DNA from: Pseudopyrenochaeta lycopersici
Lineage: Eukaryota; Ascomycota; Dothideomycetes; Pleosporales; Pseudopyrenochaetaceae
Direction of reading: 5' to 3'
Length of the DNA: 64,000 bases
NCBI GenBank assembly: GCA_003313425.1
Contig: NHZP01000029.1
Coordinates: forward strand, 496,001-560,000
How positions within the stretch are numbered: position 1 is the stretch's first letter; the number at the start of each line of letters is the position of its first letter. The notes beneath the pieces are model-generated. The model saw only the letters and a program-made list of their open reading frames with translations, did no database searches and was not told the origin of the DNA. Shown in pieces: positions 56,942-64,000 of the stretch. The position numbers and the translations under genes were made by a program.

Positions 56942-57748
56942 ATGACAACCCAACACGAAGCGCCGTCAACGAACGGCACCACAAACGGCATCACAGACCC
57001 ATCTTCAGTGAAGCCCCCATTTTTTGAGATCAATAGCACAACAACCATCCACTATGGAGTCCTTTTGTTCCCTGGCTTCCAAGCGCTCGACGTCTTCGGT
57101 CCCCTCGACGTCTTCAACTCGCTCGCCATGCTGTATCACTTTCCTACGAAGCTGACTATGCTCGCCAAAACTTCGGATGCGGTTGAGACATCTCATCAAA
57201 GAGCTGGCAACATGATGTACTCACATCCTGAGACTGATGTGTCTCAGAGTATGATTGTAGATCGAACTTTCGAAGAGCAGCTGAAGATTAATGAGGCGGG
57301 TAATGATGAGGAGAGGGCCGGCGCGATTGATGTGCTTATCGTACCTGGGGGAGTGGGAACGAGAAACGACATGAGTGCAGAGATTGATTTCGTAAAGAGG
57401 ATGTATCCGAGCCTCAAAGCTGTTCTGTCTGTCTGCACAGGATCGACTATTCTAGCAAGAGCTGGTGTTCTGGATGGTCGTCGCGCAACAACGAACAAAC
57501 GCGCATATGAGTGGGCGACTAGTACTGGGCCGAGAGTGAATTGGGTAGGCGAAGCGAGATGGGTGGTCGACGGCAATATTGTTACTGGGTCCGGTATCAG
57601 CGCAGGAATTGATGCTACGTATGCATTCGTATCGATTAATTACGGAGAGAAGATCGCGCAGGAGCTTGCTGATAGTGCTGAGTATGTACGTTGGACGGAC
57701 GCCGATCATGATCCGTTTGCAAAGACGTGGAAGATTGGGAAAAGCTGA
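56942..57748 (+). CDS. DJ-1/PfpI family protein (class I glutamine amidotransferase-like)
   Basis: Single exon, 268 aa. The fold begins at IHYGVLLFPGFQALDVFGPLDVFNS (36-60) with the acidic residue typical of the family. The nucleophile elbow is SVCTGSTILARAGVLDG (163 onward), placing the reactive Cys at 165, and GGVGTRND precedes it. The sequence is closest in layout to the isonitrile hydratase/ThiJ group with an AraC-type GATase domain but no DNA-binding part. Fungal members are mostly uncharacterised; glyoxalase or amide-hydrolase activity is possible. The first 33 residues are a Thr/Asn-rich extension without targeting features. Confidence 0.9.
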   Translation: MTTQHEAPSTNGTTNGITDPSSVKPPFFEINSTTTIHYGVLLFPGFQALDVFGPLDVFNSLAMLYHFPTKLTMLAKTSDAVETSHQRAGNMMYSHPETDVSQSMIVDRTFEEQLKINEAGNDEERAGAIDVLIVPGGVGTRNDMSAEIDFVKRMYPSLKAVLSVCTGSTILARAGVLDGRRATTNKRAYEWATSTGPRVNWVGEARWVVDGNIVTGSGISAGIDATYAFVSINYGEKIAQELADSAEYVRWTDADHDPFAKTWKIGKS

Positions 57749-58040
57749 GGGGGTCTAACGCGCGCTATATGAGGCCTCTGGGTATTGGTGAAGCCTTTGC
57801 AGGCATTTTAATGTATCATATGGCTTCTGGGTTACGTCTTGAAAACTCTTGTCATTGCGTTAGCCATTGTTTTCACCATTTTTATTTTTCAAAATGATGG
57901 CGGATACCCTCCTATTATAGATCTCTTCACAATACCAACAATTACTATTGTTGATAAAATGTCTATTTGAGTGAGTATGCGGTTAAATCTCTGCCCTTGC
58001 TCTCTATATTTTCTTTTCCTCTCAGGTCGGCTTTTCTTTC

Positions 58041-58910
58041 ATGTCTGCTTCGGACAGCATCACATCTACCAGAATGCTGGGTCGCCAGATGAAGAGAATC
58101 TACTCAAGACTGAAAGACAGGAAGCCTGCCAGTCTCGACCCACTACTCCAAGACATCCGCAGCAAGCTTGGTCCTGATTGGGATTTCTACCAGGATTTTC
58201 TGGAAGGAGCTATGTACGCTGCAGCCCGCGCCCAGGACATCTCTGCTTGGGTCGAGCAAGGCGAACAGTTGGTGAGGGGCAGGGTGGACGTGGCATTCAG
58301 CCATCAAGGCGTACTATTCTTGTTGCACGAGATGAAGGTGAACTGTCGAGGTGAAGGTAGGATGTCCTAGCATCTTCATCCCGACCATTTGGACCGACTT
58401 ATCCTAGTTTGTTCAATCAATAACATGCCACCTCCACCTCTTCCTCACCAAACCTCGGCTTCTTTGCCAACTTCCTTCAAAGAACCTCATGCTCTGATTT
58501 CAAAGATGCAGCCCAACACCAACAATCTTACCGAGAATATACAATTGGCGCCTTTCGACTTTGACCCCTCTCCATCGCCTACGCCATCCTGCAGAACGTT
58601 TTCTCTGCCTTCCAAGACACCTAAGATCGCTCTCTTTGCTCCAGTTCAGATTCAAAGTAAGCCGCCTTCTCCCCTACGGAATCGCGTGGATCCTGTATTC
58701 TTTTATGACCCTGCCTTCAAGCGTGATGTTCAGGGCTTCTTCGGAAACATGCGTCACGGCAAAGACATGAACATATACACCACGAGCTACTACGATCATA
58801 ATGTGCTCACGATTCCTTATCAAGCGAGTCAAGATGATCATAAAGTTTGGAGGGAGCGCTCTGATAAGGACAAAGAGGTGAAGGACCGCCATGTCAAGGA
58901 AGAGAGCTAG
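58041..58910 (+). CDS. Hypothetical protein, two exons
   Basis: Exons 58041..58356 and 58408..58910 with a 51-bp intron (GTAGGA donor, CCGACTTATCCTAG branch/acceptor), 272 aa. The N-terminal ~100 residues appear folded and helical (LDPLLQDIRSKLGPDWDFY, DFLEGAMYAAARAQDISAWV). The middle is Pro/Ser-rich and disordered (PPPPLPHQTSASLP). The end is tyrosine-rich and then charged (NIYTTSYYDHNVLTIPYQAS, then KDKEVKDRHVKEES). I recognise no family. The splice is supported by frame continuity only. If it is wrong, two separate ORFs of 109 and about 160 codons would remain. Confidence 0.55.
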
Positions 58911-59302
58911 AACGACGAAAGGTTTACGAGACGAGACTCTGAACGATGAGCGACAATTTCGATGGCCATAGCCCTTTTTTGGTATGCAGACATATGGTGT
59001 TGGTTTGAATGGATGATACCCGGAGGTTCACATGATGTGCCTCACATTCTTTCTCTGGTACAACGGATAGATAGTGCTGATTCCGACAGTATGATACCCG
59101 ACTCACAGAAATTTAGCCTGCTTCGTATCTTCTGAGCGCGAAGAAATAGCTTTGGTATGAATATATTATACTTTACTCGAAAGTCGAGGCTCAAATCACT
59201 GTTCAAATCACTTACTGGCACCGCGGGATCGGCAAATTTCTCCTAAGCCCTCCACTCGCTAACTTTTTCAACAGCCCTTAATCACAACTTCCCGCCATGC
59301 AG
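58911..59302. other. Intergenic, convergent 3' regions
   Basis: 392 bp between the stop of the hypothetical gene (plus) and that of the tautomerase (minus); nothing else recognised. Confidence 0.4.
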
Positions 59303-59872
59303 TCACGCAGGAGGTAGCCCTCCCTTCGCTCTCTCAAATGGCAGCGCCTGATTCGCACTCACCCACTCTAGCTCCGCCTCCGACCCCGGCATCGGTGGTA
59401 CGAGACCCTGAACCTTCCACAAGTCGCGGCTAGTTTCTTCAACACTATACTCCCAGTCATACCCAGCCTCTTCGATGAAGGGTCTTAGTGCGGCATCCAC
59501 ACGGCCGAGGAAACGATCGCGGATCGCTTCGCTGGGGCTACGGATGCGTCAGTAGCTGATGGCAAAGCATGTAGTGGGTTTAAAAAAAGGAGAAAACAAA
59601 TCTTACATCTTTCTAGCAATGTTTTGAATAGTGATTCTTATGAAAGGCTTTGAGCTATCGGGTCCAGGTAAATTTGCCTCCGTATGAGGCGAAGGTCTAG
59701 CGACGCCGCCAATGAAGAAAGAGGTTGGCTGAATAGGCTGAAAGAGAACATTAACATAGAAAGCGGGCAGTTTGGCAGCAGTGTAGATATCTGTGATCGC
59801 TTTCGCAAAGCTCGTTTTGAGTTCCTCGCTTTCAAAGGCTGTGGGTGGGTGGTAGATAATCCAGAGAGGCAT
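59303..59872 (-). CDS. Tautomerase-superfamily protein (cis-CaaD/oxalocrotonate-type)
   Basis: Exons 59607..59872 and 59303..59537 with a 69-bp intron, 166 aa. The start is set by MPLW at 59872, since the catalytic N-terminal proline must follow the initiator Met; the longer open frame upstream is not used. The pattern MPLWIIYHP, FAKAITDIYTAAKLPAFYVNVLF and FIRITIQNIARKM matches the fungal tautomerase family related to cis-3-chloroacrylic acid dehalogenase and oxalocrotonate tautomerase. The second exon adds RFLGRVDAALRPFIEEAGYDWEY. These are small cytosolic proton-shuttling enzymes; the physiological substrate in fungi is unknown. Confidence 0.9.
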
Positions 59873-60421
59873 GCTGGGCAACGGTTGGTATGCTCCAAAC
59901 AGCCGACCAGTCGAATAATTATATAGAGAACTCGAGCGTAACCTTGCAGCTATGTTATTGATGTAGTCTACCGAACTGGGATGGAGTGTGCTTGCAGGGG
60001 CGTGACTAGTGTGGTCATGCTTCCTGAGTTCACTAATCAAAAACCGCGCTATTTCGTACAAAGGACAAACCATAACTCGACAGACCGAGGTCTTCGGCTG
60101 AGCGCCGTCCTTTACAAACCTGAATGCTGTTGTAAGCCTTCTAAGCGTAGCATACATGCTTTGCTCAGCATTGTAGGAAATTACTTAAGTTGGAATGCGC
60201 TTTCAGCATCACCATATGCCTCTGCAGATTAACACTTCCTTTGAGAAACAGTCACACGTTGGCTGATTGGAAGAGAATTGGGAACTAACATAATTAAGGC
60301 CAGGCTCTTAGCTTGTGTAATATGCCCTGTTTATTATGGGAATTGGGGATTCATGTGCACGCGATTGGATGAAACGTTCATGTAGCACCAATGACATCCG
60401 AATTACATTCGCATGTCTACT
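59873..60421. other. Intergenic, no gene seen
   Basis: 549 bp between the tautomerase start and the NmrA-like stop (both on the minus strand). An open frame continuous with the tautomerase extends to 60157 but precedes the Pro-2 start and is not coding by family logic. Confidence 0.45.
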
Positions 60422-61336
60422 TCACAATTCCGCAACAACCTTCCGTACAGTCTCCTCATAATCCTCTTCCTGCAATCCCAGCAACTCATTCGCAAAACCC
60501 TCCTTATCTTTCCAGTCGGAAGCGACTACTCCCCAAATAGCGACAACTTCTTCTCTGGCATCATGGTCTCCGTCTAACATTTTCGGTCTGACGACCTTCA
60601 ACTCCTCTTCACTGTTTTGGTCGATCCTCTCAAACTTATCGCCTGTGGCCTTCTCCAGTGCGGCGAGAAGTTCAAGTTGAGTGACATGGATGCTATGCAC
60701 GTATAAGAGCTTGTTGGCTGTTTCGTCTGACTTTTCCAAGATCTTGACGACTGCTTTCCCGATGAATCCGAGGTTTGAATTAGAAAACTTGATGTTACCT
60801 CCATCAAGGATGTACGCTTTCCGGCCCTTCACATCGAACTTCAGCAGCCCACCGGTCAGGCCCCAGTCGAAAAAGTGTCCAGTGATCAAGCTCGTCCAGG
60901 TTAACCTCTGTTCTCCGTTTCCACGCTCTTTGTCCTCTAGCGACAACAGATAGTCCCGGACGCCCTTCTTGCCCTTCATCAAGGGTAGAACCTCATTCGT
61001 CTTCGCGTCCGCAGAGTCGCAGCTGCCGAAATCAGCAGGCATGACTCGCTTCACTCCACCCTTGAAGGCAGCATCGATAAGCTTCTTCTGCGACTCAACG
61101 TGACTTCCCGCAATGGTGATTATCAATGCATCAATCTCATTCTCGCGAAGAGCTTGTGCAACTGCATCAACGTCTAGATCATCGGGGACTGTAATGACCT
61201 TTAACTTGGGATAGACGGATTTGGAGGTTTGGCGGTTGAGTACGAAAAGGTTGAATTCAGATGTCTGGAGAGCCTTCAGAACGGGCTCGCCTAAGGTGCC
61301 AGTTCCGCCTATCAGAGCAACATTGCTAATGGCCAT
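60422..61336 (-). CDS. NmrA-like / isoflavone reductase-like NAD(P)-binding protein
   Basis: Single exon, 304 aa. The Rossmann motif is GGTGTLG (10-16). The basic residue in NRQTSK after the second strand favours NADPH. MPADFGSCD at about 100-108 matches the conserved GxxRxxPSxFG region of isoflavone-reductase-like proteins, and a substrate-loop segment TGHFFDWGLTGG follows. There is no obvious catalytic Tyr/Lys pair of classical SDRs, as usual for this atypical branch. The role may be reduction of an aromatic or other small metabolite, or redox sensing; it cannot be decided. The start ATG at 61336 is followed at once by the first beta strand. Confidence 0.9.
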   Translation of the reverse strand: MAISNVALIGGTGTLGEPVLKALQTSEFNLFVLNRQTSKSVYPKLKVITVPDDLDVDAVAQALRENEIDALIITIAGSHVESQKKLIDAAFKGGVKRVMPADFGSCDSADAKTNEVLPLMKGKKGVRDYLLSLEDKERGNGEQRLTWTSLITGHFFDWGLTGGLLKFDVKGRKAYILDGGNIKFSNSNLGFIGKAVVKILEKSDETANKLLYVHSIHVTQLELLAALEKATGDKFERIDQNSEEELKVVRPKMLDGDHDAREEVVAIWGVVASDWKDKEGFANELLGLQEEDYEETVRKVVAEL

Positions 61337-62934
61337 TGTCGTTTCGCGTAGTCGAATATCGTGCCTGACTCTTCCTTATCGTATACACTTAAACAGAGTG
61401 TTCGAAGTGGGGCATTTAATATTCGATATCGGAGTAGATAGTTACAAGTGATGTAGTCCGTGTCTGTGAGGTAACTCCGAGGGCGCTAGACCCTTCGCTA
61501 AACGGAATACATCCGCCCTTCAGACAAGACTCTCTTGCGTCATTGCTGTGTAGTATCACTTTAAAGTTCTGGGCACATGGTGTACTATAACCAAAATGTT
61601 GTTGAAGATATAGACTATGGCTGCCTGCCATTGACGCATGATGCACGAGCATAACTCAAATTCCAGGACCTTGATGCTGCCGGAGAAGAATGAGAATCAG
61701 ACCATTTAAGGCTGCAAAACAATCTTCAGCGCGGCGTAGTCCATGCCCAGCTCCTGGAAGCAGACAGATAGAGGCATACCATAGACAGTGTTCTTGCGGG
61801 ACGCCGGTTAGAAAAGACACCCGAAGCCCGAAGAAGCATCGCCAAAGACTATCCTTCGTCAACGTCGTTCAAAACACTCGAAGAATTAGTATGAAAGAGG
61901 CCATTTCCGGGAAAGGTTACCTTGAACATGAGGCTGTTACATCGACCTTTTCGGCCGTCGCTAATTCGGCGCCAATGATTGGATTCATACGAGGCATTTG
62001 GCACCGTAACCGTCAATCGGAGCTTCAAAGCTACTGGTATTTCATCATTAAACCTGTATAACAACATGGACACCGGCAGCCGCCTAATGTGCTTCGCTGA
62101 AATTAATCACGAGCCAAGACACGGAGTTTCTCCTGACCACCATACTGAGAATTGACGTTCTACCCTCTAGAAAGGGCTACTTGAAACTAGAGTTGATATG
62201 TCTTTACAACGCATCAACAACTTCACAGGTGCTGAAAGCGGTGGCCCTCAAGCTTTGCCTTTGGTAGCATAACGTCTTGAGGTATACCATTGGATTTGGG
62301 GAGCCCATAGCAGAAAACTTGCCGAAGCTGGACAGACCTACAACAACCTCACCTCTAGGAGCATGTATAGATAGCTATCGCGGGGCCAAAGGAGTTGTCA
62401 AATAATGGACCGACACACTTCTTCAAGGACTATGGGCCGATTAAAGTCACAAATATCTGAAGACGTGACGTATGGATAATGTCGATCCAGATCCATGCAT
62501 GGCTTGGATTGTAGGATCAGGACAACCTATCAAGATGTAGTTGGGGGCACCTTGGTCAAGGTCATATCGAATCAAGAGCAATCATGAAAGTGCTTTCGTA
62601 AGGGGATGGACCGTGGTACTACGGATACGAAAGCTACGTGATGATAGTGTCTTGGCAGCGTCGTCCTCCGGGTGGTTCGACCTCGACTTCAAACAAGTCA
62701 CGCCATCACATCTTACGACAGACCACACCACCTTTGAGACATACACAATCCACGTATCATGGATGCCTTAATGATGAGCAAACGCGGCCATTATAAATGG
62801 CTCTACGTGTACCGATTCCCCGGAACATTTTTTGCCATAACCAACCCTCTCACACCATTCCTATTACACTGCAGCTGTAACAACTGCGACATTGATAGTC
62901 CAGAGATCGTGAAGGAACATTGAAGCACCCAAAA
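61337..62934. other. Divergent intergenic region, no gene seen
   Basis: 1.6 kb between the NmrA-like start (minus) and the protoglobin start (plus). ORFs such as 61690-62061 (123 codons) have no domains and no support on splicing. Promoters of both genes must lie here; a TATAAATGG is seen at 62793-62801, about 140 bp before the protoglobin ATG. Confidence 0.45.
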
Positions 62935-63885
62935 ATGGCGCCACTCGCTCGCCGTCCAATGCAACATATCGATCGCCGAGATCTATATACCAACTTGGAG
63001 ACACGGATACAGTACCTTCACTCCTTTCTTGATTTCAGTTCACGCGACATCGAGGCCCTTATCACTGGCGCAAAATATATCAAAGCTTTAATCCCCGCAG
63101 TTGTCAATATCGTCTACAAGAAGCTACTCCAATACGATATCACAGCCCGGGCTTTTGAGACGCGCTCCACATCCTACGAAGGCCCTGTGGACCTCAACCT
63201 CAACGAAAACTCGCCGCAAATACTACATCGCAAGATGTTTTTGCGAGGCTATCTCACCAAACTATGTAGTGATCCCTCCACAATGGAGTTCTGGGAATAC
63301 CTTGACAAGGTGGGCATGATGCACGTCGGCCAAGGGCGTGCTCACCCGCTTCACGTCGAGTACGTGCATATTGGTGTCACATTATCTTTCGTACAAGACA
63401 TTCTTACCGAAGCCATTCTGTCGCACCCTCGGATGAAGATGGATCGTAAAATCAGCCTTGTCAAGGCACTGTCGAAGGTCATCTGGATCCAGAACGACCT
63501 TTTCGCTAAGTGGTACGTCCGGGACGGCGATGAATTTGCCGATGAGCGTTTGGTACCGGAACTCGAGCCAGAAGGTTACCTCCATGGCAAGAAGATACTG
63601 CATAGTGGTAGCGAGAGCGAGAGCGAAATTGAAGATGCCGCCCTGGCTGCCGGTTCATGTCCATTCAAAAACCTCGCTATGTCGACAGGAAATTCCAGTG
63701 CCACACTTCACAACAGTGTGAAGAGGATGAGTCTGGAGGAGCCGTTGAAAGATAAAGTTCTTCTTCCAGGAGCCGAAATTATCCGACATGCAAATGCGTC
63801 TCCTTCGTTACCCGGCCCTACTTCGCCCAAGGCAGATGGGCTCGCCCATAGTGCGATACCACGAGCCGTAGGTAGCAGTGCATGA
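62935..63885 (+). CDS. Protoglobin-domain protein with C-terminal Cys-Pro motif
   Basis: Single exon, 316 aa, from the ATG at 62935 (no earlier ATG). The protoglobin/globin-sensor domain covers about 10-205: TRIQYLHSFLDFSSRDIEAL, LIPAVVNIVYKKLL, then EYLDKVGMMHVG with the probable proximal heme ligand His130, and HVEYVHIGVTLSFVQDIL. No signalling output domain (GGDEF, methyl-accepting) follows. Instead there is an acidic Ser-rich linker (GSESESEIED) and a tail containing SCPFKN (Cys242-Pro243), a candidate heme-regulatory CP motif. Fungal protoglobins are uncharacterised. Oxygen or NO sensing, or heme-based catalysis, is inferred from the fold. Confidence 0.9.
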   Translation: MAPLARRPMQHIDRRDLYTNLETRIQYLHSFLDFSSRDIEALITGAKYIKALIPAVVNIVYKKLLQYDITARAFETRSTSYEGPVDLNLNENSPQILHRKMFLRGYLTKLCSDPSTMEFWEYLDKVGMMHVGQGRAHPLHVEYVHIGVTLSFVQDILTEAILSHPRMKMDRKISLVKALSKVIWIQNDLFAKWYVRDGDEFADERLVPELEPEGYLHGKKILHSGSESESEIEDAALAAGSCPFKNLAMSTGNSSATLHNSVKRMSLEEPLKDKVLLPGAEIIRHANASPSLPGPTSPKADGLAHSAIPRAVGSSA

Positions 63886-64000
63886 CCATGTCGTTCTCGA
63901 CTGGTGTAGCACTATTGCACACAAGGTTTGGAAGCCCACTTCCTATGATTTATTTTTCTGTCTTGTGTGCGGGCATATGTTGTACGGGCATTATGGCTAT
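63886..64000. other. 3' flank of the protoglobin gene
   Basis: 115 bp after the stop to the window end; probable 3' UTR, nothing else seen. Confidence 0.4.

Noticed and set aside
59873..60157. N-terminal extension of the tautomerase ORF
   Set aside because: The family requires the proline directly after the initiator Met, which is met only by the start at 59872.
61690..62061. 123-codon plus-strand ORF
   Set aside because: Basic, low-information sequence without domains, overlapped by equally long minus frames.

Overview
The window is nuclear DNA of a filamentous ascomycete (Pezizomycotina). The gene set would fit a Dothideomycete, but the class is inferred and was not tested. The reasons are: genes on both strands with short spliceosomal introns (mostly 48-76 bp, GT-AG, with CTNAC-like branch sites); no operons; and typical fungal families such as a Zn2Cys6 regulator, a siderophore transporter, a pectin lyase, a septin, Ice2 and a fungal protoglobin. 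I built the multi-exon models by eye from splice signals and family conservation. For the spliced models written with exact exon ends, the summed exon lengths were checked to be a multiple of three.

Layout. 1-9.9 kb: the 5' part of a C2H2-like regulator runs off the left edge, followed by a gene-poor stretch with one degenerate coding-like region, a lipoate-protein ligase, a tiny possible MADS-like ORF and a 288-bp MITE-like element. 9.9-13.5 kb: a PHBH-type FAD monooxygenase and a five-exon siderophore-iron transporter lie tail to tail. 14.3-23.6 kb: a housekeeping block holds cytosolic methionyl-tRNA synthetase, Lto1, septin Cdc10 (with a GC-AG intron), mitochondrial bL32m sharing a divergent promoter with Cdc10, and the Golgi tether Rud3. 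24.5-30 kb: a secreted pectin lyase, a disordered SDY-repeat protein and a Dal5-type MFS permease. 31-36.4 kb: an Ups2/PRELI lipid-transfer protein, the Myg1 exonuclease and the divergent ER protein Ice2.

36.4-41.8 kb is a gene-free stretch of about 5.4 kb leading into the most unusual protein here, a Zn2Cys6 DNA-binding domain fused to a MAC/left-handed beta-helix acetyltransferase-like domain that seems to lack the catalytic histidine (41.8-44.1 kb). 44.7-45.8 kb: mitochondrial uL3m. 46.9-50.9 kb: a tandem pair, a DAO-type flavoenzyme and a SAF-domain homoserine-dehydrogenase-like oxidoreductase, possibly a catabolic unit. 52.7-64 kb: a single-pass Cys-rich membrane protein, a glycerate-3-kinase-like P-loop protein (Tda10), a DJ-1/PfpI protein, an orphan 272-aa protein, a tautomerase, an NmrA/isoflavone-reductase-like protein and a protoglobin with a C-terminal Cys-Pro motif.

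Five genes point to mitochondria (lipoate ligase, bL32m, uL3m, Ups2-like, Myg1). Lto1 and the siderophore transporter touch iron and Fe-S metabolism. This is probably ordinary mixing of genes rather than a cluster. No rRNA, convincing tRNA, CRISPR array or intact transposase gene was seen.
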